A DNA stretch of 64,000 nt from Saprospiraceae bacterium (GCA_021604865.1 BQJU01000001.1:295736-359735); one strand, 5' to 3'; counted from the stretch's first letter, positions 44,003 to 53,613 are shown. Notes: generated from the sequence alone by a model not told the origin. Program-made: numbers and translations.

Positions 44003-44977
44003 CTACCGTTTGCGGTCGGTCACGAAGATCACCAAATCCTCCAACGATTGTCGCACTTCCGAAGGCGGGAAAGTATGCAACAATTCAAAGGCTTTATCGC
44101 GGTAGTCGTACATGGCCTGACGGGTATAATCCAGTCCGCCGCTCTGGTGTACAAACTGAATGACCTCCTGTACTTTTTTATTGTTTTCGCTGTGGCGGCG
44201 AATGATATTGATGATGCGTCGCCGCTCGGATTTGCCGGCCCGCTGAAGCGCATAAATCAAGGGTAATGTCATCTTTTTTTCTTTGATGTCGATGCCCAGG
44301 GGTTTGCCCACATCATCCGTCCCAAAGTCAAAGAGGTCATCCCTGATCTGAAAGGCCAGGCCGATGTTTTCGCCAAACTGTCGCATGCGTTCAATGATGG
44401 CTTCATCTTTAGTGACCGAGGCGGCACCGGCAGCACAGGCAGAGGCGATTAGGGAGGCGGTTTTCTGGCGAATAATTTCGTAATAAACAGCTTCGGTAAT
44501 GTCGAGTCGGCGGGCTTTTTCAATTTGCAGCAATTCGCCTTCACTCATGGCTTTGACGGCATCGGAAACAATTTCCAATAAAAGAAATTCCTTGTTTTTT
44601 AATGCCAGTAGCATGCCCTGGGAAAATAGATAATCGCCAACCAGAACGGCAATTTTATTTTTCCAAAGTGCGTTGACGGAAAAGAAGCCCCGGCGTTCGT
44701 AGGAATCATCCACAATGTCATCATGTACCAGGGTTGCGGTATGCAAAAGTTCCACCAGTGAGGCGGCCGAATAGGTAGATTCACCACTTTCACCACACAA
44801 TTTAGCGGATAAAAAAACAAACATTGGACGCACCTGTTTGCCCTTGCGTTTGACAATGTAAAAGGTGATGCGATCCAGCAGTGGCACCTGACTTTTCATG
44901 GCATCCCGAAAATGTTGTTCAAAGCCTTTCAACTCTTCTTCAATCGGAGCCTTTATTGTATTGAGGGATTTGACCAT
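44003..44977 (-). CDS. Polyprenyl (trans-isoprenyl) diphosphate synthase
   Basis: A 324-residue enzyme condensing isopentenyl diphosphate with an allylic diphosphate to make a long-chain prenyl chain, likely for menaquinone. The first aspartate-rich motif is in LVHDDIVDDSYERRG, the second in FQIRDDLFDFGTDDVGKP, and KRKGKQVRPMFVFLSAKL is the usual region 1. DDIVD and DDLFD spacing fits long-chain octaprenyl/heptaprenyl synthases of Bacteroidota. The frame extends 24 codons further upstream, but MVKSLNTIKAPIEEEL is the normal family start. Product chain length cannot be read with confidence. Confidence 0.9.
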   Translation of the reverse strand: MVKSLNTIKAPIEEELKGFEQHFRDAMKSQVPLLDRITFYIVKRKGKQVRPMFVFLSAKLCGESGESTYSAASLVELLHTATLVHDDIVDDSYERRGFFSVNALWKNKIAVLVGDYLFSQGMLLALKNKEFLLLEIVSDAVKAMSEGELLQIEKARRLDITEAVYYEIIRQKTASLIASACAAGAASVTKDEAIIERMRQFGENIGLAFQIRDDLFDFGTDDVGKPLGIDIKEKKMTLPLIYALQRAGKSERRRIINIIRRHSENNKKVQEVIQFVHQSGGLDYTRQAMYDYRDKAFELLHTFPPSEVRQSLEDLVIFVTDRKR

Positions 44978-45510
44978 ATAGCTGTTTAATCGTTCAGCAC
45001 TCAAAGCTACAAAAAAAACGCTCAGGTAAAGGAGAAAGCTGAAGAACACCTTATCAATTAACCTATTAATATCTTAAGGTTATTGGGTCAATTTAGAAAA
45101 TCTGTTGGATTATTATTTAGAAAAATTGTATATTTGAAAAGATGTTCAACCCTTAAAACCAGAAAACAAAATGCCCCCGTACATTGCTATGCCCCCATGT
45201 GTCGTGTCCAGTGGCTCCACTTTGGACAATATTTTATTCCCCATTTCAGGTCCTGAAATAATCTTTCCCAAAAGGCAGTGCCCTTTTTTTGGGCCAGGAG
45301 ACTTTGTTCTATTCCACTTTTTTACTGATTAAATCCATTGTTGTGTTCCCGGCAAACGGGAAGCATGTGTTAAAACAATGTGCTTAAGCAGTAGTCGTTA
45401 ACAAAAAATAAGTAGACACCTGTATACTTCTTGGAGTACTATAACAAGAGTTAAAGAATAGAACACACAACACACAATCCAAACTCAATTAACATCTAAA
45501 GGTTACATTT
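44978..45510. other. 533-bp intergenic region with a short Pro-rich reading frame
   Basis: A 53-codon frame runs on the plus strand from ATG 45171 to TAA 45332 (MPPYIAMPPCVVSSGSTLDN at its start, Pro/Phe rich). A hairpin TTCCC...GGGAA (45346-45362) follows its stop. Neither codon use nor homology allows a decision between a small gene and a structured leader. The rest holds the divergent promoters of the prenyl synthase and the subtilisin gene. Confidence 0.3.
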
Positions 45511-48369
45511 ATGAATCGCACCACATCCACCTTTATCTTTTTGGTAAGCTTATTGTTTATTATTAGTACTGCGCAGGCGCAAGACTGTTTAGACTTTCAG
45601 TCAGAAATGATTTTCCCCTGTCAGGGACAAGCCAATGGCGAGATCAACATTACCAATCTTGATGGCGTGACCGGCCAACCACCTTTCACTTTTTCCTGGA
45701 GTGATGACCCTTCCATCACAGATAGCCTGCGTAGTGGCTTGTCAGCTGGCACTTATACCCTGACCATTACCGGGGTTAATGGCGAGAGCACTTGTTCTGA
45801 AGTCCGGGAATTTGATCTGGTGGCCAAGGATACGGCAACCATTAACGGCAGCGTGAATGATGCCTCCTGTAGCACCGCAGCCGATGGCAGCATAGGCATA
45901 TCGGTCACCGGTCCTGGCGAAGGAAGTTTTGACCTTATTTGGAGCAATGGGGGAACAGAAAAAAATATTGGCGACTTGTCACCAGGGACCTACTCGGTTA
46001 CGGTTACCGGTTTTGATGTGTGTCCGACTACGGCCTCATTTATAGTCGGCGCTGATCCCTTTCAAGTCAATGACAGCATTTCCAACGCCACCTGTAGCTA
46101 TACTTCCGATGGTAAAATTAAGCTGACGGTGATTGGCAGCAGTGAAGGTTATCTTTACAATTGGAGCAATGGCGCCTCTGCTGATAGTATCAATAATTTG
46201 GCGCCGGGCAATTACTCGGTGACAGTGACCAGCACAGATAATGAAAATTGTGTGTTGACGGAGACGTATACCGTTGGACCATCTCCCATTCAGCCAAATC
46301 CCAATACAACGGATATTACCTGTGTTGGCAATGATGATGGTGCCATAGTTATGAATGTTAGTGGGGGCAACGGCGGCTATACCCATATTTGGAGCAATGG
46401 GGCTACCGGAGCAGTGCTCAATTTACTACCAGCAGGTGTTTATACGGATTCTATCGTCGATGGTTCGGGATGTAGCGTGATCACCTCTGTTGTAGTAAAT
46501 GAACCACCACTTATGGAATTGAATTGCACGGCCGTTTCTGCCGATGTTTCCCAGCAGACCAATACGGGCAGTTTTCGGGTCGAAATAAATGAAGGTTCAT
46601 CGCCTTATACCCTTAACTGGTCGGGGCAAAATTCTGGCATTATTGGTTCGCAAAATAATGTTCAGGAAGCATTGCTAATCAATAGTTTGCCATCGGATAC
46701 TTTTTACGTTACTGTTACCGACGCTAATAGCTGTGTGGATTCGTGTACTGTATTTGTAAAAGAAATTTTCCGGGTAAATGAAGACTCTGATTTTATTATA
46801 GAATTTAATGAAAATGCCACGAAGGCAGAAATAGAGGCCTTTGTGGATAGCGTAGGCGAAAAAGATGGTGTGGAACAGATAAAAATATGTAATTGCGATT
46901 CAAGTGCTGCTTGGTTGCAATTGTGGCATACCAGGGATGTTTTGGATATTAATACTTCAGGTCAGTCTTCGTCAAGCAACCCAAGAGGAGATACTTCAGG
47001 ACTGGCATTTCCAATTTTAATTCAATATGAAGATATCCCAACTCCTACAACGGACCTGTGTGCCCACCCTGAAACAGCTTCAGATTCAGGTCAAGATTCT
47101 ATCGTTATTGCCATTATTGATTCTGGGATCAATCTAAGGGAAGAAACGAATGATCGTGGTCATCCAGCATTAATTAATTTACAACGGATTAACCCTTTAG
47201 AGATACCAGGAGACAAAATAGATAATGATGGTAATTGCTGTATTGATGACCATGCGGGTTTTGATTACCTGAATATGGACGGCGTAGTCATTGATTCAAT
47301 TGGTCACGGTACTCATCTTGCAGGAATTGTGGCGGATGCTTATCCGAGAGACATTAATTTAAAAATAATCAATTTAAAGGTTTACGATGAAGATGACACT
47401 GGCAAATCTAGAGGTAATGTTTTTGATTTGGTCTGTGCACTTCATTATGCTATTAATCAAGGTGCTAAGGTCATTAACCTCAGTTTGGGGTATTTCGATA
47501 AAGAACCTTCAAAACCTCTATACCGGGCACTAAAAAAGGCCGAAGAAAGGAATGTTTTGGTGGTCATTTCTGCTGGTAATGATAGTTTAGATCTGGACAA
47601 ATATGAGACAGATTCATTATTAAACAGATGGCCGGGGAGGTTTAATAAAAATGTCATTACACCTGACAGCATCCTTTCAGCATTAAAAAACATTATTGTT
47701 GTAGCTGCATTAGATCCAGATAACAATGACCTTGACAATACCTATACGAACTATAGCTTTTCTCTGGTCGATATCGCAGCAAACGCTAATTTTTACAGTA
47801 CCCATTTAGGTGCCAGTTATTTGGGTTTGAAAGGAACCTCTATGTCAGCTGCTTATTTGAGTCGCATTTTTTCAATCGTTAGAGCCCACAATCCTGACCT
47901 TTCGGTTGAAGATATAATAGGATCTGCGGTAAAGGTCGCCATTCCAATTCCCTCAGGGAGTCGATTGATTTCAGCAGGAAAATTTGATGAGCGTGCTTTT
48001 TTAGAAGATCTCGGGTTGGGCGATATCATTACCAAAATTGAGCCTGTTCCAGTACCTGATCAATTATTTCTTCAGCCTGATGGTACTTTTTCCTCCAATG
48101 ACCAGTCTGTTAATTTTAGTCTAAGACTGGGAGATGGTAAGACCCAATACCAAAACGTCGTTTTTGAAATATTTAAACATGGGACCACCACCAGCCCTAT
48201 TTATACGGAGCATCTCTGCTTAGCCAATTATTTGTATTGGAACGGTGATCACAAAGACGGGGGAAAATCTGGAGGAGGAGATTTTCAGTTTAAGGTGACA
48301 ATTGGTGGAAAAATCTTTCCAAAAATAAACTCCACAAAAATCACGATTGGAGGAGCTCCAAGAGAATAA
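45511..48369 (+). CDS. Secreted SprB-repeat/subtilisin-like protease
   Basis: A 952-residue protein with a signal peptide (MNRTTSTFIFLVSLLFIISTAQAQ). Residues about 25-430 hold four or five SprB/Ig-like repeats (for example LIWSNGGTEKNIGDLSPGTYSVTVTG). A subtilase (S8) domain follows, with triad D537 in IAIIDSGINL, H599 in GHGTHLAGIVA and S777 in GTSMSAAYLS; N in VISAGNDS is near the oxyanion position. The C-terminal ~110 residues look like an FlgD-type Ig domain (NYLYWNGDHKDGG). No T9SS sorting domain is visible, so surface anchoring is uncertain. Only 61 bases separate it from the CHAT-TPR gene, so they are probably co-transcribed. Confidence 0.85.
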   Translation: MNRTTSTFIFLVSLLFIISTAQAQDCLDFQSEMIFPCQGQANGEINITNLDGVTGQPPFTFSWSDDPSITDSLRSGLSAGTYTLTITGVNGESTCSEVREFDLVAKDTATINGSVNDASCSTAADGSIGISVTGPGEGSFDLIWSNGGTEKNIGDLSPGTYSVTVTGFDVCPTTASFIVGADPFQVNDSISNATCSYTSDGKIKLTVIGSSEGYLYNWSNGASADSINNLAPGNYSVTVTSTDNENCVLTETYTVGPSPIQPNPNTTDITCVGNDDGAIVMNVSGGNGGYTHIWSNGATGAVLNLLPAGVYTDSIVDGSGCSVITSVVVNEPPLMELNCTAVSADVSQQTNTGSFRVEINEGSSPYTLNWSGQNSGIIGSQNNVQEALLINSLPSDTFYVTVTDANSCVDSCTVFVKEIFRVNEDSDFIIEFNENATKAEIEAFVDSVGEKDGVEQIKICNCDSSAAWLQLWHTRDVLDINTSGQSSSSNPRGDTSGLAFPILIQYEDIPTPTTDLCAHPETASDSGQDSIVIAIIDSGINLREETNDRGHPALINLQRINPLEIPGDKIDNDGNCCIDDHAGFDYLNMDGVVIDSIGHGTHLAGIVADAYPRDINLKIINLKVYDEDDTGKSRGNVFDLVCALHYAINQGAKVINLSLGYFDKEPSKPLYRALKKAEERNVLVVISAGNDSLDLDKYETDSLLNRWPGRFNKNVITPDSILSALKNIIVVAALDPDNNDLDNTYTNYSFSLVDIAANANFYSTHLGASYLGLKGTSMSAAYLSRIFSIVRAHNPDLSVEDIIGSAVKVAIPIPSGSRLISAGKFDERAFLEDLGLGDIITKIEPVPVPDQLFLQPDGTFSSNDQSVNFSLRLGDGKTQYQNVVFEIFKHGTTTSPIYTEHLCLANYLYWNGDHKDGGKSGGGDFQFKVTIGGKIFPKINSTKITIGGAPRE

Positions 48370-48430
48370 TAAAAATAGCTTATTGGGAGGCTTGTTTTTA
48401 GTCTCCAAATAAGCTTAAAAATATTTAAAA

Positions 48431-51163
48431 ATGAATAGTTCGCATTTTGTAATTACTTATCCAGTTTTTCTTATTCTGGTCAGTATTGTATTACTTTTTA
48501 CTTGCCAGTCTGACTCGATAAAGTTTGAAGTGCAGCAATCAGAAAATGACAATGCTGAAAAGCTTCATAAAGATGGATGGGCTCTTTATAAAGAGAATCG
48601 ATTTTCCAAATCCGTTCCACTTTATTACCAATCTATTGAAATCAGAGAGTCCATTTTAGCGCGGTCTACAAATTTTGAAGATACGGTGTTACGCGATAAA
48701 ATTCTGGAAGGCATTATTAGAAGTTATAACAATCTAGGACTTTCCTATTACGAGTTAGGAGCGTTCGAAGAGACCGAACAAGCCCTGGAAACCTGTTTAT
48801 ACAAACTATCGGAATACGAAAAAAAATGGGGTTTACAAAGGACTTTGCGAAAAGCTTGGGCGGCACATCAGTTCGGGCGACTAAATCAACAATCAAAAGG
48901 TATAGAGGAAGCATTGTCCAAGTTTGAGCTCGCTTTAAATTATTCTTTGATCGCAAAAGATACGGCTCTTGTTGCCGATATAATCAACGATATAGGAGCT
49001 TTATTTGTGGATTGGCGAGAACCGGACAGTGTTATATTTTATGTTGATAAAGCCTTAAAACTATATACCGAAATTAACTTTGATTTTGGAAAAGCGATGG
49101 CAAACCAAAACCTTGGATATGCCTATGTTTTAAAAAAGAACTATACGCAGGCCCAGGTTCATCTTGGTAGTGCTTTCAATTTTTTCAACAAAGAAAGGAA
49201 CGCATTCAAACAAATTATCCATATTGCAAAGGTTTTTCACAACAAGGCTATTGCTTATCATTTGGACGGCAATTTTCCAATGGCACAATCAAGTATTGAT
49301 AGCGCTATTGAAATAAATACCTTCCAAAACAACTTCCCCGAATCTTATCTTACGTTGGCCCAAAACTACAGCAACAAAGCCGACATCTACCTAGCTCAGG
49401 GAGACCTCAGCAACGCCAAAAACTACTACGAAAAATCCATCCTGCAGTTCGGCCAACAGGACAAAGATCCGGACATCAGTCATTTTTCTGTCCCCGAATC
49501 CGAAAAGATCATTGGTGACAAAATCGGTTTCATCGAAGCCCTGGCAGGCCGGGGGAAAACCTTTGCGGCTATGGGGGATTTTACTAAGGCCATGGATTCT
49601 TACAAAACAGCTATTCAATACTTTGATACCTTCCGCAAAGACTTCCGGGACAAACAATCCAAAATCCAAATCTCTAGTCTCACCAAACAGATCTTTGAGG
49701 CAGCCATCAGCATGAGCTATAAAACTCAGCCCGAACAAGCCTTTCAATTTGCCGAAACGAGTAAGTCTTATGCTTTATTAGAGGCTGTTCGCCATTACAA
49801 AGCTTTTGATATTTTGGGTATTAAGTCTGACCAATTAAAACAGGAGAATGAGCTGCGGCGAGAAATTTCAAATCTGGCTATTCGGGAATTAAATACAGAT
49901 TCTACGGAACTAAAAATTGAATTAAATGAGCAGCGTGAGCGTTTGCAAGAACAGCTGGAGGGGCTAAATGAAACACTCAAAAAAAATGAGAACTATCAAA
50001 AGTTAATGTCCGCATCTGTGAGCCCATCAATAGCCGACATTCAAAAAAACATCCTGGAAAAAGACCAGGCATTGATCGAGTATTTTGTAGGAGAAGACAG
50101 TACCTATATTTTTTGCATCACCCACGAACAGGGTTTTAAAAGATATGCTGTACCGGTGACTCGTGAAATGATAAAAGAACGGGTAGCAAAATTGATTGCC
50201 TCCATCAATCAAACTGAAAATACCGGTATAGCCAAATTAATCAGCCAAACGGAATCTGCAGATAACCTTCCTCCAAAAGAGGCTTTCAAAAACCATGCTT
50301 TTTGGATGTACCAAAACCTGCTGGCGCCTTTGGTTTCTGAATCAAATCCCTTGCCCCAACGCCTGGTCATCATCCCGGATGATCTGCTGGGTTATGTGCC
50401 ATTTGATGCGCTTTTAACTTCTCCGGTGCAGGATGGTGCAGACTATTATGATTATTCCTTTATGGCAAAACAATACGCCATTAGTTACTGTTATTCCATT
50501 TCTCTTTTAAAAGAAATGCAGGACCGTAGATTGCAACCAACACAAGACGGCATCTTTGTTTATACGCATCCCGGAAAAGCATTTGAAAATCAAAGAGATG
50601 AATTAGCTGGAATTTTTGCCAAAGAATGGAAAAAAGGCAAAAGATTCATGCAAAACATGGATCCTAAACAACCCAAAAAGGCATTTAGGAGCAAAGCCAA
50701 AGATTATCGCTTTGTACATTTTTCTACCCATGGTGAGGTCAACGACAGCGAACCCAATTTATCTTTTCTGAGAATGCCCGGAACGACCGAAGCAGAACGA
50801 GACAACCTGTTGTATTTATATGAAATTTATAATATCCCGTTGAATGCTGAATTGTTAGTTACGGGTGCCTGCGAAACAGGTGCAGGGCGGTTTTTAAATG
50901 GCGAGGGCATCATGAGTCTGGCCCGTGGTTTTTCTTATGCTGGCGCCAAAAGCATCATCACCACCTTGTGGGCCGTAAATCAGGACAAAACAGAGGATAT
51001 CTTAAATGACTTTTATAGAAACCTTGCTAATAATATGTCAAAAGATATGGCGCTTTTTAAGGCCAAAAAAGACTATCTCGAAAACAACCCACAACATGAA
51101 TTACATCCCTATTTGTGGGCCGGAATTATTCCCATTGGCAATATGATGGAGCTTGGGTTTTAA
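48431..51163 (+). CDS. CHAT-domain TPR lipoprotein (caspase-like protease)
   Basis: A 910-residue protein with a lipoprotein-like N-terminus (MNSSHFVITYPVFLILVSIVLLFTC). It has about eight TPRs (40-440), a coiled coil (about 470-540, NELRREISNLAIRELNTD) and a CHAT domain (about 600-905). The dyad is complete: H767 in VHFSTHGEVND and C814 in LLVTGACETGAGR, as in active separase-like CHAT proteases. In TPR-CHAT (Craspase) systems the TPR part senses a partner and the protease cleaves a downstream protein. It directly follows the secreted subtilisin gene and converges on a sigma/anti-sigma pair across a perfect hairpin. If the lipoprotein signal is real, the protease acts in the envelope, an unusual place for CHAT. 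Confidence 0.88.
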   Translation: MNSSHFVITYPVFLILVSIVLLFTCQSDSIKFEVQQSENDNAEKLHKDGWALYKENRFSKSVPLYYQSIEIRESILARSTNFEDTVLRDKILEGIIRSYNNLGLSYYELGAFEETEQALETCLYKLSEYEKKWGLQRTLRKAWAAHQFGRLNQQSKGIEEALSKFELALNYSLIAKDTALVADIINDIGALFVDWREPDSVIFYVDKALKLYTEINFDFGKAMANQNLGYAYVLKKNYTQAQVHLGSAFNFFNKERNAFKQIIHIAKVFHNKAIAYHLDGNFPMAQSSIDSAIEINTFQNNFPESYLTLAQNYSNKADIYLAQGDLSNAKNYYEKSILQFGQQDKDPDISHFSVPESEKIIGDKIGFIEALAGRGKTFAAMGDFTKAMDSYKTAIQYFDTFRKDFRDKQSKIQISSLTKQIFEAAISMSYKTQPEQAFQFAETSKSYALLEAVRHYKAFDILGIKSDQLKQENELRREISNLAIRELNTDSTELKIELNEQRERLQEQLEGLNETLKKNENYQKLMSASVSPSIADIQKNILEKDQALIEYFVGEDSTYIFCITHEQGFKRYAVPVTREMIKERVAKLIASINQTENTGIAKLISQTESADNLPPKEAFKNHAFWMYQNLLAPLVSESNPLPQRLVIIPDDLLGYVPFDALLTSPVQDGADYYDYSFMAKQYAISYCYSISLLKEMQDRRLQPTQDGIFVYTHPGKAFENQRDELAGIFAKEWKKGKRFMQNMDPKQPKKAFRSKAKDYRFVHFSTHGEVNDSEPNLSFLRMPGTTEAERDNLLYLYEIYNIPLNAELLVTGACETGAGRFLNGEGIMSLARGFSYAGAKSIITTLWAVNQDKTEDILNDFYRNLANNMSKDMALFKAKKDYLENNPQHELHPYLWAGIIPIGNMMELGF

Positions 51164-51228
51164 GAGCTTGTTTAAGTTATAAAGTGGTCCAAACCTGGAA
51201 AATGGACGCAGAGATATTGGAGGGGCCG

Positions 51229-51261
51229 AGCTAGCAGAGGAATGTTGTTCCTCTGCTAGCT
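51229..51261. terminator. Perfect 14-bp bidirectional stem-loop
   Basis: AGCTAGCAGAGGAA (51229-51242), loop TGTTG, then TTCCTCTGCTAGCT (51248-51261). It lies between the convergent CHAT-TPR and anti-sigma-like genes, and should stop both transcripts; A/T-rich flanks are weak on each side. Confidence 0.8.
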
Positions 51262-51269
51262 TAATCACG

Positions 51270-52106
51270 CTATTCCGAAGAAAGTTCCTCCAGCAGCTTT
51301 GCCGCTTTTTTACCATAATGAGGATCGGGATCACTTTTAATAAATGCTTCCAATGCCGGACGTAACTGCTCCTGCTCATTAGTGCCAAGCAGTGCTAACA
51401 TGCTATCCCATTTGATTTTATCCAGGCTCTGATAAATAAGAGGGAGTTGACTTATTTTATCTGGTTCATTGATGAATCTGTCAAAAATAGCCTTAGCCTC
51501 CAAAAAACGTTCCTGCATAAAATAGGTATAGGCAAGCAAGTATGTCACTTCTGTTTGATTGGTCACGGGATCATTCTGAGCCAGCTTAAAAAGACGTTCT
51601 GCTTCTTTATAATCCTTATGATCAAAAAAAGCTTCTTTGGCTTTTTCCATGGCATCTTCGGTAGGAACATCGCCCAGGACGGCATTTTTGGCAGGTAGGT
51701 CGATCAGATTTATAGCTTGTGGCCGGGATGGCGGAGGGATTGTCTGTGGGGTAATTAAACCTTCAATGTATGGGATTCCGGTAATCAGGATTATGCCAAT
51801 AACCAGGGCTGCCACTGCGCACTGGAACCATCGCTGCTTCCACAAAGGCACAATTATGGGCTCGGAAGGTTGATGCCCGGTTTCTGCTTGTAATACCGGT
51901 TCTTCCTGACGGATTTCTTCCACCATCTGGCGGATTTCATCTTCCATTGCCAAATCAATGGCTTTGTCGGTCAGGGCATGTAGTTTGACCTCTTTTTTTA
52001 AGACAGGGTCATCGGCCATTTTTTGCTCAAATACCTTTTCGGCTTCGGCCGTCATTTGTCGTTGCAAATAGGCCTCAATTTCATCGAGTCGTTCTTTTGG
52101 GTCCAT
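51270..52106 (-). CDS. Anti-sigma-like membrane protein with TPR-like domain
   Basis: A 278-residue single-pass protein. The N-terminal cytosolic part (1-90) begins MDPKERLDEIEAYLQRQMTA and looks like the sigma-binding helices of Bacteroidota anti-sigma-like regulators (low similarity to zinc-less ASD). One membrane segment (about 93-114, RWFQCAVAALVIGIILITGI) follows. The outer part (about 130-278) has two or three TPR-like repeats (YKEAERLFKLAQNDPVTNQ). It starts 10 bases after the sigma factor stop, so it is co-transcribed. It may hold the sigma factor until an envelope signal arrives. The identification is by context and topology. Confidence 0.65.
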   Translation of the reverse strand: MDPKERLDEIEAYLQRQMTAEAEKVFEQKMADDPVLKKEVKLHALTDKAIDLAMEDEIRQMVEEIRQEEPVLQAETGHQPSEPIIVPLWKQRWFQCAVAALVIGIILITGIPYIEGLITPQTIPPPSRPQAINLIDLPAKNAVLGDVPTEDAMEKAKEAFFDHKDYKEAERLFKLAQNDPVTNQTEVTYLLAYTYFMQERFLEAKAIFDRFINEPDKISQLPLIYQSLDKIKWDSMLALLGTNEQEQLRPALEAFIKSDPDPHYGKKAAKLLEELSSE

Positions 52107-52116
52107 TATAGTAGTG

Positions 52117-52689
52117 CTATCTCTGGTTAAAAAAGGGGGTTTTTTCTAAAATATCCCTAAGCCGGTTCCTACATCGGGCGGCGTAGGTTATGGCAGTACG
52201 TTCGTTGCTTAAACCCAATATTTTGGCAATTTCTCTCATGGAAATACCTTTCATCCTCAGCGTCAATATTTGCCTGCACATTTCCGATAATTCAGCAAAA
52301 GCCTTACGCATTATTGCTTTAAAATCTTCTTCCACGGCAATCAAATAAGGTGTTCTCAAATCTTCCATTGGAATATCCCGTGGGTCCAGCCGCTGCTGAT
52401 CCCTGTTTTCCTTGCGGTAAAACTCTGCACAGATATTCCGGCAAATGCCTTTAAAGTAATCCAACAAAGGGCGATCACCCTTGTAATTTCCTTTTTTGAG
52501 GCTTTTTACCAATTGGATGATGCTTTCATTAAAAACATCCATCCATTCGGTCAGTCTTAATCTTCTGTGATTTCGGGCAATTATTTGTGTGTTTGTTCGA
52601 TAGTCTTCATCCTGGTAAATGTAAGCTATCGCGTCTTTTTCTGCTTTGCCGCCCTTTAATATGGCATCATTAATTTGGGTGTCTGTCAT
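52117..52689 (-). CDS. RNA polymerase sigma factor, sigma-70/ECF type
   Basis: A 190-residue sigma factor with region 2 (about 40-105, EWMDVFNESIIQLVKSLKKGNYKG and FKGICRNICAEFYRKENRD) and region 4 (about 125-180, LSEMCRQILTLRMKGISMREIAKILGLSNERTAITYAARCRNRL). There is no region 3, as in ECF factors. The linker starts with DPRDIPMEDL. It is the first gene of a two-gene operon with the anti-sigma-like protein. Possible targets are the adjoining CHAT/subtilisin genes or its own operon. No matching promoter motif was found by eye. Confidence 0.88.
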   Translation of the reverse strand: MTDTQINDAILKGGKAEKDAIAYIYQDEDYRTNTQIIARNHRRLRLTEWMDVFNESIIQLVKSLKKGNYKGDRPLLDYFKGICRNICAEFYRKENRDQQRLDPRDIPMEDLRTPYLIAVEEDFKAIMRKAFAELSEMCRQILTLRMKGISMREIAKILGLSNERTAITYAARCRNRLRDILEKTPFFNQR

Positions 52690-53097
52690 CTGGGAGCTTC
52701 AATAGTTATTGTTTATAAATATAGGATTGTATACAGTGAATTTTCGTTTTTTTATTTTTTTCACTCAGATGACTATTGAGCGCATTTCTGAAGAAAGGAG
52801 TCGCCGGTTTTCTGCTTCTGGTCAAATTACAACTTTTCAGAAAGAAATAAAAAAAGTGGGCATCTCTGTTTACATTTTCATCTTTTCAGACACTAACTAA
52901 AAACAGGTACATGGGAAGGTAAATACCATAACACAAAAAAACCAAATGACTTTTATCCCCCGGTCGATACCCCAAGGCCGGGGGAGCCTTCCTGGTTTAA
53001 TGCTACAGATCAATCTACATTCAGCCTGGAAATAGCGCATAACCAACACCCCTATCTTTCCACAGGCAGAGTTGCTCCTAACAGGACTCTGCCTTTT
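52690..53097. other. 408-bp gap with hairpins and a possible hidden plus-strand transcript
   Basis: It contains the sigma gene promoter region, a hairpin CCCCCGGT/GCCGGGGG (52957-52984) and a plus-strand terminator (53065-53099). Open frames here (for example 29 codons from ATG 52946, MTFIPRSIPQGRGSLPG...) are too short to trust. A 63-codon frame at 52709-52900 looks like chance A/T-rich sequence. Confidence 0.4.
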
Positions 53098-53099
53098 TT
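53065..53099 (+). terminator. Plus-strand intrinsic terminator with no plus gene before it
   Basis: GGCAGAGT (53065-53072) pairs with ACTCTGCC (53086-53093), followed by TTTTTT. The T-tract shows plus-strand orientation. The nearest features upstream on the plus strand are none, which suggests an unannotated short transcript or protection from antisense transcription. Confidence 0.65.
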
Positions 53100-53610
53100 A
53101 AATCAAATGGTTATACAAATCAAAATTCTCCTGATCGAAGCAAACAAAAGTTACTTCTTCAATTTTTGTCTGATACATTCGGGCATATTCTTGTACGGCC
53201 TGTATGGCAATTTCTGCGGCCTTAGGTTTCGGAAAACGGTATACACCGGTACTGATATTGGGAAAGGCTACTGTTTTGAGGGAATGAGCTTCCGCTAAAC
53301 GAAGGGATTCGAGATAACAGGATCGTAGCAATTTGGCTTCCTGGTGATTGCCATCTTGCCACACCGGACCTACCGTGTGAATGACATATTGGGCAGGTAA
53401 CAGCCCCGCTGTGGTGATGACAGCCTGACCGGTATCACAACCACCCTGCTTGTTCCGAATCTTTATACATGCTTCCAGGATTTCCGACCCGCCTTTGCGA
53501 TGAATGGCTCCGTCAACTCCACCACCACCCATCAGGGAGGAGTTAGCGGCATTGACGATAGCATCTACTTTAAGGGTCGTAATATCTCCTGAAATTAGCT
53601 TAATTTCCAT
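53098..53610 (-). CDS. Macro-domain protein (ADP-ribose binding/hydrolase)
   Basis: A 170-residue protein that is a complete macro domain of the MacroD/YmdB type. Motifs in order: [34 protein letters not shown] (28-40), [22 protein letters not shown] and ISTGVYRFP. The conserved Asn of NAAN and Asp of GGGVDG, needed for ADP-ribose or O-acetyl-ADP-ribose hydrolysis in this branch, are present. It lacks signal or membrane segments, so it is cytosolic. It lies 3 bases downstream of the EAD11-TIR-like gene in the same operon, so it may bind, remove or hydrolyse ADP-ribose species made by that protein. Confidence 0.9.
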   Translation of the reverse strand: MEIKLISGDITTLKVDAIVNAANSSLMGGGGVDGAIHRKGGSEILEACIKIRNKQGGCDTGQAVITTAGLLPAQYVIHTVGPVWQDGNHQEAKLLRSCYLESLRLAEAHSLKTVAFPNISTGVYRFPKPKAAEIAIQAVQEYARMYQTKIEEVTFVCFDQENFDLYNHLI

Positions 53611-53613
53611 GAA

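Noticed and set aside
52709..52900. 63-codon plus-strand frame next to the sigma factor
   Set aside because: Phe/Ile-rich from A/T-rich promoter DNA and no homology; could still be inside a real transcript but not supported as a gene.
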